Positions 10,840-23,300 are shown, counted from the first letter of the stretch. The stretch: 64,000 nt of DNA from Parapristionchus giblindavisi (GCA_943737045.1 CALSFV010000001.1:1206001-1270000), one strand, 5' to 3'. Made by a program: numbers and translations. Notes: generated by a model not told the origin, from the letters alone.

Positions 10840-11508
10840 CAGTCCCGCACGATCGCCCTGTCAAAAGGCGGGCCTCCGCGACAAGATTCTTGTCGCATCA
10901 TGTCGCATCTTTCTAAAAGATTTTTAAAACATTTAATTAGTTGTGATCATTGCATCATCAGATTATATTAAGATCACCGTTGAAACGAATAAAATTGGTT
11001 AACTCTGGACAAAGTTATTGAAGGATCATGGTTGACGGGGGTGCTACCGTAATCCCTTCAAATTTGAATTTCCCGCACTTTTCATTGACCCTGCGAAATC
11101 GATTTTCCCACGAACGTGTTTTAGAACGCTTTTTATTAATTTTCTTTTGTATTTTCTCGTGTATTTTGTGAAATAATTACAGTATTTATAAATACAATAC
11201 TTCCAATACGAGAAAAAACCGTTAAAAAAACACGTTCGTGAGAAAATCAATTTCGCAGGGTCAATGAAAAGTGCGGGAAATCCAAATTTGAAGGAATTAC
11301 GGTAGCACCCCCGTCATTTATGATCCTCAATAACTTTGTCCAGAGTTAACCAATTTTATTCGTTTCAACGGTGATCTTAATATAATCTGATGATGCAATG
11401 ATCACAACTGATGAAATGTTTTAAAAATCTTTTAGAAAGATGCGGCATGAGGCGACAAGAATCTTGTCGCGATGGCCCGCCTTTCGACAGGGCGATCGTG
11501 CGGGACTG
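10840..11508. mobile_element. Palindromic element with TA duplication (Tc1/mariner-like ends)
   Basis: Inverted arms begin CAGTCCCGCACGATCGCCCT at 10840 and end with the complement at 11508. The arms are near-identical over more than 300 bp and meet near 11170. TA flanks both ends (10838-10839 and 11509-11510), the target duplication typical of Tc1/mariner. There is no coding sequence. Confidence 0.88.
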
Positions 11509-11510
11509 TA

Positions 11511-13369
11511 GTTGGGCTGTGGTGGGGGAGTACAAAATAAATTGGAGAAGGCACTGATATAAGCTTGATGAATCTTTGTCACTATTTTGATTTACTTGTA
11601 TCTCGTGCCCGGAGTGTTTCCTCACTCTGCGGTAGTAGGTCGTCAACAATTCGTTATACTTTACGACCCCCTACCCGTTACTATAATGAGTCTCTGACGT
11701 TGGAGCCGTAAGTACAAAATGGTTCACTTTTTTTGAAAAAAATACTTTACTCTGTTTAAAATCATAACAAGCAATTTAAACACATTATTTTATCAGAACA
11801 AGAATAAACAGTCATAAACGAAGTCGGAGCCGTAAGTGTCAACCCTTGGTCGTGTGAAACCAAGGTACAAAGGAGTAATCATTATTTATTTATTTAGGCT
11901 ATTATTTATCTACAATTACGATACGATGATAACGATAATAGAAAGGAAGTTAACGGATTCCTGAATTGAGATTCATTTCTTGGTGTTCATTGTGCTGTTC
12001 AAAAAGATGGATGTTATCAAAATGATGGGTAACTTCTTGATCGCTGTTGACATTTTTAACAGCTGCGGTTCTTTTAAATAGTTTTCAACTATAAAGAATC
12101 TCTTGTGCCAGACTATCTAGCTTTGTTGCGGGACTTTCTCTCTTCAAGAGTACCATATCACCGACCTATAGGGTCGCTCTACTCCTCTTACCCTTATTTA
12201 GCCTGAAATGATATATACAGTGATCGATGTAGCAGTGAGAATATCTGATTATGATAATGATAGAACGACAAGGAGAAAGGAGGAAAAGCGAGGCCTCTGA
12301 CAATGTTTTCGCTGAATGCGCCATGCAAAATTAAATATGAGTATTTGAAAGAAGTTTTAAATTTCACCCAGACAATACTATACAGAGGAGGCGGATAAAT
12401 GATTACAAGAACGTAATGAGAGGAAACTCACATGCAGCCGGCAAGATCGTTTCCTCTTATGATGATTTATGGTGAATATGATGAGTTGATACTAAACTGT
12501 AGAACGTAGAATGTAGAACGTAGAAAGCAGAACTTGCGTCCATTTCCTCTGATTTTATCGGAACGTATAATTGGTTCTTATATTGAGTAGTATAGGTACT
12601 GCAATCAATCGTATTAGAATCATGGACACTGTGCTAGTGTCAGTTATGGTCCGTAGGGGTAAAATGAAACAGGCACACAAAATTGAAAATTTTGGGAAAA
12701 ACACGCGAAATGGGCCAACAAATGTGATTTTTGTAGTGAAATTAAGCTATTTATTTTCAATTTTTTGGGACAGTTCTCTCAAATTCATTGGGTGATTTCG
12801 CAAATTTTAACCATGGAATTGCTCCATAATAGCGAGCTTTGAAACAACGAAACAACGGAGAAGAAAAGAAATAAGGGAGTGCGAAATAAGTGTCACCCTA
12901 GTTATTTTTGAATGATGTTTGAACTTTCATTTTTGGACTATTAATTAGCAAATGTGATTTGAGGGCGAATAGGGTAAGTAGCGCAGGCAACAGACGAGTA
13001 TTTAATCAATCAATAAGAGATTAGGTCGGCTAGAGTCCATACGAGACGTCTAGATAGATTGACTGTGAGAGAGGGAGGTCAGCCTGTGCAGGCCTATGCA
13101 GATAATAGTAAGAGATAGAGGGCGGGGTCATACAAAGAGGGGCAGAATGCAGAGATGACAAGATGTGGAATGAAAAAAAAGGTAAAGGGAAAGATAAATC
13201 GCACTATTTACTGCACACGAAGTCGTGCGGGAGATCAACGTTAAAGAAGGGGACCCACGAGTTTTTTTCGTGACTAAACTGGCCGGGCAGAACCATAGAT
13301 CACATCTCCTTGTATACAAAATCAATTTTCTCTAAATTTTTAGAAGCCCCGGAATACCGTAATTCGGGC
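11511..13369. other. Intergenic, no gene supported
   Basis: The sequence is AT-rich with scattered degraded repeats. A GTACAAAATGG/GGAGCCGTAAGT motif occurs twice (11706 and 11825). I found no open frame with consistent splice sites. Confidence 0.4.
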
Positions 13370-13373
13370 TTAA

Positions 13374-13706
13374 AGGTGGTGTTCCACGAATATTTTCGTG
13401 AACAAACTGTGAAGACAGAAAGGCAGCAAAAGTTATTCTACGTACAGTACACTATTTATTTTGTGCTGATTTAGTCTATTGATCGCTAGAAACATTAATG
13501 AACCATCAGGCCCGGTTCAGGGAAGGGCGCGCTTTTTGAAAATTGAGGAAATTCGGCAATAGGTTTCGAACTTGCGTCAAACGGGTAACGAGTCGGAACG
13601 TTTACCACTGCGCTATGGGATAGACGAGAGGTTGCGCTAACTCTTCTCATATCATTTTGCATTCGCACAAGTGGGGTGTTATCTGAACATTCGCGGGCCA
13701 CCATCT
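13374..13706. mobile_element. TTAA-flanked element carrying a tRNA-like module
   Basis: The left TTAA is at 13370-13373, followed by AGGTGGTGTTCC. The right end is GGCCACCATCT, followed by TTAA at 13707-13710. Internally, on the minus strand, there is a tRNA-like stretch with an A-box-like TAGCGCAGTGG and a B-box-like AGTTCGAAACC. A second full copy is at 60374-60726. TTAA duplication is the piggyBac hallmark. Pol III boxes inside a TTAA terminal-inverted element are unusual. Confidence 0.8.
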
Positions 13707-13769
13707 TTAAAGTTCATTGATATTCCCAGGGAAAGTTTTTGAAATTGAAGCACAAATATAAAGAAAATT

Positions 13770-13842
13770 GCAAACGGGAATCGAACCTGCGTGGCGCGGT
13801 TACAAGCGCTGACTACTAACCACTGAGCGACACGCTCTACGC
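13770..13842 (-). repeat. tRNA-like SINE head or tRNA pseudogene
   Basis: The minus strand reads GTCGCTCAGTGGTTAG (A box) and CAGGTTCGATTCC (B box), with a TTGTAAC anticodon-like loop. The 5' and 3' acceptor strands do not pair, so this is not a functional tRNA. Confidence 0.7.
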
Positions 13843-13899
13843 GTTCAACCAGTCAAATCTAATAGAGATTCTTTAAGCCAGTGAATAAGCCGGTGTAGA

Positions 13900-14768
13900 A
13901 TGATATTAACCTTTATTTATGACGTTTCAATAAAATTAATAGTATCATCATCAGATATAAGAGATTTATTTATGATATTTATTTATTTATATATGATATT
14001 TATTTATTTATTTATGATATTCATTTATTGATTTATGATATGTATTTATTTAGATTGCATACACAATGTACATCTCTGTACACTACCATCTATTCTCAAT
14101 CATCTTGCTGTCCTACAGTATCTTACAGTAGTGTCCTCAAACATGAATAAGATCGACCGAAATCAATATGAATATTGTTAAAGAAGCGAAAAAGGGACGA
14201 GAGAAAATCTTGAATCATTTTTGTATCACGGATGGAGTAGTTATGGTCCAGGCACGCAAATTTGGAAATTTAGAAAATACGCAGGAGTGAGTAACGTTAA
14301 TTTTTTTTATCCTGAGGTATTAATCGGTATATATTTGGTTTTGAAACTTTTTTTCTTGAACATTAGAGCTTCAATGTTTAGAACCGAATGGTCGGAACGG
14401 TGGATCTCGCGCCTGTTAATTACCCCCTTTTCATTTACTAAGACCTTAATTTTCTTCCTACTTTTTGCCTTAATTTTCTTTTAATTTTCTAATCTATTTT
14501 TAATTTTAGTTAATTTTCTTATAATTTACTTTTAATTTAATTCTATGGGTGCATTTGCATGTTTGTTATGATAGATTTCTAATCGAACTCAAAGACCAGA
14601 AACGCACATACGAAGAATAAATCTAATTTCCTTTGGATACCTAATTGTATTAAATTGTAAACACGATAAAGCTATTCATGTTGTAAATAGTTAAAAGTTT
14701 AAATTAATTAGCGTCCTTTAAAGGATAGAAATTCAGCTTGCGTCATTTCATTTCATAATCTAATTTGT
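13900..14768. other. AT-rich intergenic region before the 14.8-kb gene
   Basis: ATTTATTTATTTATGAT tracts lie at 13964-14052 and a TTAATTTTC-rich stretch at about 14445-14540. No gene was found. Confidence 0.5.
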
Positions 14769-17393
14769 ATGGGTGCTCTCGATCTCATTATTATGGTTGC
14801 GTGGTGGTGTGGTGCGGTGGCATGCTTGTTCACAATCTTCATTAGCGTCTGTTCGAAGACGCGAAAGAGGTTAGTATTCTATTAATCAATTAATCAATCA
14901 ATCAATCAATTTATCAAATCATAAATTGCCTGATTTGATAAATTGATTGATTGAATCTATAATAATATACTTTATGCGGTACAAAAGTAAAGTATAATTT
15001 CTGATAAAATATTTGATAGGTAGTGGAGTACGCATAGGTAGTGGAGCACTTGATAGGTAGTGGAGTATATCTATAACCAATCTCAACATACCGTACCCAA
15101 TGGCGGCCTACTGTAGTGTCTCCATCCTCCATACTATGATCTGGTCCCTCTAATGGCTCGTTAAAAAATAGTGGAAAACCGAAATCGGCGACTTTCCACC
15201 CGTTAAAAAAGTACCCGGAAAGTCGAAAATGTAAACACGAAATTTGAATTCGCGCGCGTGCAAAGAGGTGCGGGAATTGAAATTCCGACTTTCCGACAGC
15301 GTATTTCCGCGGATTGCCTTTTTTTAGCGAGCAGGGAGTATATTTTACATTTTAACTGCTAAAAAACGATGACGGAAAATTGGAATTTGAATTCCCGCAC
15401 TTCGTTATGCGCGCGCGAATTCAAATTTAGTGTTTCCATTTTCGACTTTCCGGGTACTTTTTTAACGGGTGGAAAGTCGCCGATTTCGGTTTTCCGCTAT
15501 TTTTTAACGAGCCATAATCCTCCGAACCTACCGTAGTACCTACCGTAGTAGTACCTACCGTAGTAGTACCTACCGTAGTAGTATCTACCGTAGTAGTACC
15601 TACCGTAGTAGAACCTACCGTAGTAGTACCTACCGTAGCATACTATGTTCTCAGAAAGTCCGAGAAACGCCGAGCAGCGTTGCGGCAACAACGAGTGCGT
15701 GAAGTGGCGCCGAGAACCTGCACACCACTTTCATCATCGTCATACTCTGAGGCGGTATGATTGATCTTTGATCTTTGATCTTTGTTTCTTGAACTTTCAT
15801 CTTTGGTCCTTGATCTTTTCAGAGTGTGAGCTCGCCGATGAGCCCTGAAGACGCGCAACGGCAAGAACAATTGAATAGGATACAAACGCTTGAGGTGACC
15901 AATCAATACTTATAGTAATCAATCAATAATTCATCAACAATTTGTGATACTATTCGCTTCATAATTTGATTTATCTATATTAAGCAAGGGCTGGGTAATT
16001 TTACATTAGATTTTTTCTTATGCCACCAAAATTGAAACTTTCTCCACTTAATTCGGTTTGATCGATAATTGAGCTTTAAGATCGCGAAAAGGCTTTTTAC
16101 GAACGAAGCAACGCTCGCGCAACAGAAAGCGAGCAAGGCGGCTGAGAACAACGACGCAGAGCGAGATTCCGCGTCTATCGTGGAAGTGTCCGCTCGCGGG
16201 ACCGACGCGCCAACGTCCAAGTATGATGTTTGATCTCTTCTCAATTACTGTTGATTATCGTCCTATGATCTCTGATCTCAGCATGTTCATGTTCCATTTC
16301 TGATCTTTGATCTATGGTGTCTGATATCTGATCTTTGATCTCTCTATCCTCTTCAGACGTCCAGGCGAGAACAGTCCACCAGAGACACCGCTTCGCACGA
16401 ATTCGAATCGTTCCGATAAATCGGCCACTCGTAATAAGCGTCCGTTATCTGCAGAACAAGTAGAGCCTGTGGAGAAGAGGCCAACAATAAGTGAGCGTGG
16501 AGATCTTTGATCTGATTTTTAGCAGAGCCACATTATAATGCATCGTTGCATTTGCCTTACGTGCCTACGAAGTAACCCCCCTGCACCGCGTCACCGTAGT
16601 TACGGCAGAGGCTACGGTGTTGGCACGTAATGTAACGATGCGTAAGAAAGCACAGCTGTTTCTTCTTGCTAATTCGACTTTGATCTTTGATCTTTGGCAA
16701 TGCTAATCATTGAATGTCATAGAGAGTCGTGAGGACGACCAAAGTATCTCGGTGAAGGCGACTCAGCGCTCGGCACGGAGTGTCCGAGGAAGTAAGGACT
16801 CGTCGACCAAAGTAAAGAAAGGAAGTCAAGAAATCATGTCAAGAAACGAGATGGAGTTGACGAGGCCAGGTGAGGATGGTGATATTTTAGAAGCGATCAA
16901 TTTCGCGCAAACTATCTGCTTTCTCTGAGGCTAATTCAGCATTGATCTTTGATCTTTGACGTTTACAGAGAATAATCTTGATGACGACCAAAGCATCTCC
17001 GTGAATGCGACTCAACGATCGGGACGGAGTTTTCGAGGAAGTAAAGACTCTGCCGAAGTGGAGAGAGGCAGTCGAGAAATCATTGGAAGCGAGGAGAAGA
17101 GCGCGCAGCTCATCGATAGCAGAGAGAAAATCGATAATCGAGAGACCGTCGATAGTAGAGAATCGATGAAAAGCAAGGAGCAGATAGGAAGTGGCAAAAG
17201 CAGAGAGTCGTTCAATAGCAAGGAACCTGTAGAAGGCGGGAAAAGCAGAGAAGTTGTCGCAAGTAAGGAAAAGATCACAAGTAAAGAATCAGCGGAAGTA
17301 GGGAAGAGCAAGGAATCGATCGAAACTGTTGGGAAAAGCAAAGAACGTGTTGAGGATCAGAAAGAAAAGCATACGCCGTTGCTGTGTGCCTGA
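14769..17393 (+). CDS. N-terminally membrane-anchored, highly charged Ser/Lys/Glu-rich protein
   Basis: Seven exons join in exact phase: 14769-14869, 15655-15754, 15823-15894, 16081-16220, 16357-16490, 16723-16869 and 16969-17393 (372 residues). Exon 1 encodes one hydrophobic segment (about residues 5-29, AWWCGAVACLFTIFISV) followed by a basic KTRKRKSEKRR stop-transfer. The rest is low-complexity and polar. Exons 6 and 7 start with a duplicated module: DDQSISVKATQRSARS against DDQSISVNATQRSGRS, each followed by GSKDS. The last exon adds a run of SRE/SKE-type repeats. A type II or III anchor with a disordered cytoplasmic tail is the simplest reading. I do not recognise the family. Start: two in-frame ATGs (14769 and 14793), and the first was taken. 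Confidence 0.8.
15151..15516. mobile_element. Palindromic MITE in intron 1
   Basis: A 365-bp inverted repeat runs from TAATGGCTCGTTAAAAAATA at 15151 to its complement ending 15516. It contains GTACCCGGAAAGTCGAAAA and GCGCGCG words in both arms. It is non-coding and lies in the first intron of the 14.8-kb gene. Confidence 0.9.
15524..15645. repeat. 15-bp minisatellite CCTACCGTAGTAGTA
   Basis: About seven units of CCTACCGTAGTAGTA with small variants end 10 nt before the exon 2 acceptor at 15654. The same CTACCGTA word is the core of the satellite repeats in the giant foldbacks at 22 and 61 kb. Confidence 0.9.
16540..16648. mobile_element. Hairpin MITE family H, copy 2
   Basis: ATGCATCGTTGCATTTGCC and the inverted GGCACGTAATGTAACGATGC flank a GC-rich centre. 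It lies in intron 5 of the 14.8-kb gene. Confidence 0.85.
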
Positions 17394-18021
17394 CCTTTTT
17401 CATTCATGATGAAATTAAGCATGATCAACAGTAGATTATTGTCCTGTGCCTGTATGATAAATGAATCCAGTCACTAATATTTATTTATTTGAAAAAAACA
17501 TATTAATGGCAAAGGAAAAGAGATGGAATAAAAGTACTTTCGATCGATGTACTTCCGATTTCCCACTTTATCTCGATTTAACAGCATTGCGAGCTCTTCG
17601 ATATCCTGAGAGGCCGCACCCATGAAGTTCGACAAACCGTTTGTCGACAATGTGAGCAGAGGCTTATGATTTCCGACAAATTCAAAATTGTGGCATCAGG
17701 TTTGTCGACAAACGGTTTGTCCAGGTTCATGGATCCCTGTACTGACATCGAAAAAAGAGTTTCGAACTTTTAAGTGTGCTTGGCTTCTATTGCACCCTTC
17801 GATTATTGATTTTCGATTATAGCTAATTAATGATTATTGGTGTTTATGTATCAAAAATGTATACTCTAGACAATCTAACGATGCTAATCAAATTTAATAT
17901 TATTAAAATGGCCTTCCCAAGCGTTCTCATTTCATCCATTCATTTCTACTTCGACGGGTCGCAGGCGACCGCTATTCGCACAGACTGATCGGTAAGTCAC
18001 CTGCCCTACCGACATCAACCC
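17394..18021. other. Spacer with small palindrome
   Basis: A likely poly(A) signal (AATAAA) lies near 17527. A small inverted repeat built on GACAAACCGTTTGTC lies at 17630-17722, its arms separated by about 60 bp. No gene. Confidence 0.6.
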
Positions 18022-18134
18022 TTATGCATCGTTACATTCGCCTTACGTGCCTACGCCGTAAACCCCTCCGCCCCGTCTCCGGCGCGACGGAGGAGGTTAC
18101 GGCGTAGGCAGGTAAGGCAAATGTAACAGTGCAT
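18022..18134. mobile_element. Hairpin MITE family H, copy 3
   Basis: Arms are TGCATCGTTACATTCGCC and GGCAAATGTAACAGTGCA, with CTACGCCGTAA inside each arm. It ends about 50 bp before the ATG of the next gene. Confidence 0.88.
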
Positions 18135-18184
18135 CAATCTTAATCTTAACCTTAAAGATTGATCTCTGATCTTTGCGTTACAAC

Positions 18185-19360
18185 ATGGCAGACTCTGCCA
18201 AAAGTGTACAGTCTGTAATTGGGCAAGCGCCACCAGAATCTACCGTCCCCGACGCCCAAATGGGTTCGCCGGCAGCTGATGGCCAGATAGCCATGACCGG
18301 AGCCACAACCCCGACCGATACAACTCCTGTAAGCGGGTCCGGGACCGGTATCGAGACCGAGACCGGTGAATAGACAATTTTTGGTTCAGGCCAGTACCGC
18401 GTCTGCACCACGCGTGGATCCCAATGCGCCCGAGGCGGACGATGATGCTGAACCCGTTTCGTTCACCGACTTCGGATCTACTGCGGTATGTGACTTACTG
18501 ACAGACAGACAGACAGACAAACGGACGGACATGCATAGGGAGTGACTGAAATATATAGAGGCATATCATGGCAAAGTGATACAGACAGAAACTGCTTGAA
18601 AGACTCAAAAGGTCCAGATCCAGTATAGTGACAGAGTAACAGACGCGTAGAACAGGATTGCATAACAAACAAACAGTAACAAGCATGCAGGGTGACTTTC
18701 ATTGTGATAGATTGACAGACAGATATATAGACACTAAAAGAAAGACAAATAAACTAAAACGACAAAAATATATATTTTCAGAGGAAGAAGAAGGGGAAGA
18801 AAAAGAAGCGGGTCAAGAAGAGTAAGGGTAGTAAGAAGGGTAAGAAGAACAAGAAGACCAAGACGAAGTACGCGTATGTGCCCGATCGATTCGAGTCGGA
18901 TTTGTACATGATGAGATTGGAAGGTATGAACAGACGGACGAACGGGCAGACAGACAGAAAAAAACATACAGACAGACAGACAAAACTGACATAAAATGGA
19001 GTCAGTAATAATAATAATAACTTTATTATGCTGTTACGTAATGAACAATACATAAACAAGAAAAATGGTTGGATACATAATTTACTATGCCACAACGGGG
19101 TAGCATAAGTATAATAGTGTACCTAATAATGGTGCTACAACCATGTTTTAATCATGTTGCCGCTATCGGAGGAAACAGCGGTTGCCTTAACTCTTTTAGA
19201 ATTGCATGAATAATACATCAGTATATTCATCTCAGGTACACTATTCTGTGCTGGAATCTCCACGGCCGTTCTGCTTATCGCCTCGATCTCTGTCGTCTGC
19301 ATTATCTGCGCCGTCTGGTCTGCGGGACAGGACGATCCTCTCATGGCCAGATTCAATTAG
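18185..19360 (+). CDS. Lys-rich single-pass membrane protein
   Basis: Exons 18185-18328, 18390-18485, 18782-18923 and 19236-19360 join in phase (168 residues). The N-terminal half is Ala/Ser/Thr/Pro-rich and ends acidic (DPNAPEADDDAEP). Exon 3 opens with a strongly basic run (RKKKGKKKKR onward, about 30 residues, more than half Lys) and then KYAYVPDRFESDLYMM. Exon 4 gives one transmembrane segment (STAVLLIASISVVCIICAVW) and a short tail ending ARFN. There is no signal peptide, so a C-terminally anchored or type II protein is likely. The family is not recognised. A GATCTCTGATCTTTG motif just upstream resembles the intron motif seen elsewhere, so an upstream exon is possible. Confidence 0.75.
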
Positions 19361-19363
19361 GCC

Positions 19364-19432
19364 ACGCCCACTAATATCAACTAGGCCACGCCCACTAATA
19401 TCAACTAGGCCACGCCCACTCTTATAAGCTCC
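19364..19432. repeat. 24-bp tandem repeat after the stop codon
   Basis: About three units of AGGCCACGCCCACTAATATC plus CAACT begin right after the stop at 19360, probably in the 3' UTR. Confidence 0.9.
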
Positions 19433-19737
19433 TCCCACTTCCGAGTCCGCTAACCATTCCTTTGTCCGTACTCACTGGGTGATAAAGAAGAGTAATATGT
19501 TTATTAAATTATTTCGTAAACAAAGACATGATAATATTAAATACGCACTTATTTTTTTTTCAATTATTGTTAGGGGCTGTTGTTGGATCGAGTTGGATTT
19601 GATTAGTATAATTATTGAAGTTTATTCCTAGCGATTTGTGATTGACTTTTCACGGGACAGAAACTTGAAATACACGTTCTTTTTGACACCATCGTACGTG
19701 AAATATATGAATTACGACACTGAATTACGGTAAACAG
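19433..19737. other. Spacer, nothing recognised
   Basis: AT-rich DNA between the 3' end of the Lys-rich gene and an 8-bp-duplication element. It ends with GTAAACAG (19730-19737), the target site of that element. Confidence 0.5.
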
Positions 19738-20101
19738 AGTTGGCTATTCGGGGGTTGCGGGCCCGCAATTGATTTGACTTTTTATTGCTAATGATTGCGG
19801 GCCCGTAGTGCGGTGTAAAATCATTGCGGGCCCGCAAACTTGGAGAGAGGGGAGGGGGAGCGATTGCGGGCCCGCAATGCTATTGCGGGCCCGCAACGAG
19901 AGAACGAAGGAAAGTGAAGAGAACATAGAAGAACGACCGATCACAAAAAGTAGAGGGTAGGAATAAAGTAGTCGTTGCGGGCCCGCAATGCTATTGCGGG
20001 CCCGCAATCACTCCCCCTCCTCTCCCTTCGAGGTTGCGGGCCCGTAATGATTTTACAGAGCATTGCGGGCCCGCAATGCGTGTGCGTTATTGCCAACCCT
20101 A
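19738..20101. mobile_element. hAT-like MITE packed with GCGGGCCCGC palindromes
   Basis: A 364-bp element is flanked by identical 8-bp duplications GTAAACAG (19730-19737 and 20102-20109). Its ends are AGTTGGCTATT and AATAACGCACACGCATTGC...GCCAACCCTA. It contains nine copies of the word TGCGGGCCCGCAA or a close variant, themselves palindromes. The 8-bp duplication fits hAT superfamily integration. There is no coding sequence. Confidence 0.9.
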
Positions 20102-20179
20102 GTAAACAGTAAAAACTGGTCAAAAGGACCCGGGCTATCAGCAGAAAAAAAATTTGTTTTGATTTGTTCTATAACACTC

Positions 20180-20326
20180 TTGTTCGCCAACAATTTTCTT
20201 GTATCACAGCGTTCTCATGACTTTCAAAGCAAGAACGACCGCTCAACATACAAACTCTCTCGAATACAATGGTCTCTCCTTTGTCTTGCGTTGGAAGAAA
20301 AATGGCTTGGACCAGAATACTGTGGT
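20180..20326. repeat. Dispersed repeat shared with 28760-28888
   Basis: About 120 bp, including AGCGTTCTCATGACTTTCAA and AATGGCTTGGACCAGAATAC, is almost identical to 28765-28885 in the same orientation. A degenerate relative lies near 39410-39550. Confidence 0.9.
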
Positions 20327-20343
20327 ATAATACTAGCTCCAGC

Positions 20344-20349
20344 TTTATT
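20344..20349 (-). terminator. Poly(A) signal of the Ser-rich gene
   Basis: AATAAA on the minus strand lies 45 nt after the stop at 20394, supporting the modelled gene end. Confidence 0.6.
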
Positions 20350-20393
20350 TACTCAAATCACTGAAACTGATATAGAGAATGGGAGATGAGGAA

Positions 20394-23300
20394 TTAGCGA
20401 TCTTTGAGCAAACTCTTGACACTGTTGAATACGGACGACGAATCGGAGTTAGAATTTGCACTTGCGTCGTGGATGCTGCAATTCATGGATTAAGAAAATG
20501 TGCGTCAATTCTTTTTTTAAAAATTTTAATTCGTTCTTTTTACTTGTTGAAACATCTTTATGATGTATGATAAATAAATAAATAAATTCGTAGCTTAAAA
20601 AAGATTGATGGTTATTACTCACTCATCGGCTGAGTTGGAGGCGTCGTTGTTATCTCCAGAACCCGAATCGGAAACTTCGTCGTTATATCCAGAAACTGAA
20701 CCGGAATCTTCGGAAGAGGGAACATAAGAGTGTTCAACAATTGAATCGCCGGACGTTTGTTGCTGGTTTTGTTCGCCATTGCTGTAATATTATCATTAGC
20801 ATCTCCATTTAGATTCATTTACAGATCAAAATATGAAACTAACGACTCGGGACCAGTGAACTCCTCCTGAAAGACGAATGGTACGGCATCCGACTCGTAG
20901 TCATCTCCAGAATCCGAATCGGAACCTTCGTCGTTATCTCCAAAAACTGAACCGGAATCTTCGGAAGAGGGAACATAAGAGTGTTCAACAACTGAATCGC
21001 CAGACGTTTGTTGCTGGTATTGTTCGCCATTGCTGTAATATTATTATTAAAGGTGGTGTCCAACGAATATTTTCGTGAATAAACTGTAAGGGCATGACAG
21101 TAGCAAAAGTCATATAAGTCACCACATACTATTTCTTTTATAATGATTCTGCGTATTGATCGGTATAATCATGAATGAAAGATGTTCAATAGTGCAGGGA
21201 ATGGAGAAAGAGAGATGAGAAGGGGCCTAATGAGAGGGTAAAGGTTGAGTGCCGGGCGCAAACTGAACATCAACACACTTTTTATCCTGTATCATACAGG
21301 GTGTTCAAAAAGTATTGTTACATGAATAAATCCAGTTATCTTCCTCAAAAACCATAACAATGAATGGTCACATATGGGGTGATCATTCATTGTTATGTTG
21401 CTATAAAAAGGTAAAGGTACAACCTGTTATTCAAGGCACACGAAGTCCTGCGGGTTATCACTGCTAGGCCAGTGATATTTCAAGGCCAATTCAGTCCGGA
21501 GGGCCTAATCTCTTCTTCGGACCTACTTTACCGCATGATCAAGTCACTACCAATTCCCCTTTCGGGCGCCTTGGTGAGGCGGAGCCATGTTGCTAGGGGG
21601 GGTGACATTTCCGCAACCGACATTTCCGCAACCGACATTTCCGCAACGGCATTTCCGCAACCGACATTTCCGCAACGGGGAATAACTCGGCTCGTCGGGG
21701 TCCTAGAACCATGGGATGGGTATCATTGTGATCAGCATCGGTAACACTATCATGTCACATATTGATCTTTGATTTTTGCTAACTCCGCTACATTTTTGCA
21801 ATGAGGCGTGATTTCGCTCAAAATCATTCAAGACGAGCGGGAAGCGTATCGTTCGACTCCTCATCACCTGTATATATCCAACCAATAATAGACCTTTGAT
21901 CTTTTCCAACTCGGCCTCACATCGGCAACGAGAACCATCAGTCCGAAGTCGGTACCATATCCGGAACCATGTGAAACCGAGGTCCTAAAATGGATGTAAC
22001 GCTCGAATGTTGATGCAGGGTGGAGCCTTGCATCGCCTCCCTTGATGTGGTTTGCCGACCGCCAAATAGCCCCTCAGAGACCCAGGTCTCTCAACTTGCT
22101 GTCAAGACCCTCGCGACACGCGCACACGCGTCCACGCAATGGTGAGCTACCGTAAACTACCGTAACCCGGTTCGGTGGGTCAGATCAAGTGCCATGGGTC
22201 AGATTTCACTAAAAATTGTCTGAATAGCCGCTACGTGTGCAATATCATTATTAGCTATGGCGGACTACCGTAATCTACCGTAACCCGGTTCGGTGGGTCA
22301 GATCAAGTGTCATGGGTCAGATTTCACTAAAAATTGTCCAAATGGTCACTATGTGCGCGGTATGATTATGTGTTATTGTAAACTACCGTAATCTACCGTA
22401 ACCCGGTTCGGTGGGTCAGATCAAGTGCCATGGGTCAGATTTCACTAAAAATTGTCTGAATAGCCGCTACGTGTGCAATATCATTATTAGCTATGGAGGA
22501 CTACCGTAATCTACCGTAACCCGTTTCGGTGGGTCAGATCAAGTGCCATGGGTCATATTTCACTAAAAATTGTCCAAATGGTCACTATGTGCGCGGTATG
22601 GTTATGAGTTATTGTAAACTACCGTAATATACCGTAACCCAGTTCGGCGGGTCAGATTAAGTGCGGTGGGTCAGATTTCAGTATAAATTGTCCAAATGGT
22701 CACTACGTGTACTTTACAGTAATTACAACAGTTCATAACTATTTCGCACACATATTGGTCATTCCGACAATTTTTAGAGAGATCTGACCCATCGCACTTG
22801 ATCTGACCCACCGAACCGGGTTACGGTAGATTACGGTAGTTTACAATAACACATAATCATACCGCGCACATAGTGACCATTTGGACAATTTTTAGTGAAA
22901 TCTGACCCATGGCACTTGATCTGACCCACTGAACCGGGTTACGGTAGATTACGGTAGTCCGCCATAGCTAATAATGATATTGCACACGTAGCGGCTATTC
23001 AGACAATTTTTAGTGAAATCAGACCCATGGCACTTGATCTGACCCACCGAACCGGGTTACGGTAGTTTACGGTAGCTCACCATCGCGTGGACGCGTGTGC
23101 GCGTGTCGCGAGGGTCTTGACAGCAAGTTGAGAGACCTGGGTCTCTGAGGGGCTCTTTGGCGGTCGGCAAACCACATCAAGGGAGGCGATGCAAGGCTCC
23201 ACCCTGCATCAACATTCGAGTGTTACATCCATTTTAGGACCTCGGTTTCACATGGTTCCGGATATGGTACCGACTTCGGACTGATGGTTCTCGTTGCCGA

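Noticed and set aside
13770..13842. tRNA-Thr-like gene
   Set aside because: A and B boxes are present, but the acceptor stem does not pair and surrounding sequence is repeat. Called SINE or pseudo-tRNA.
12571..14484. Short plus-strand open frames in 12.5-14.5 kb
   Set aside because: AT-rich, no splice-phase partners, no recognisable motif.
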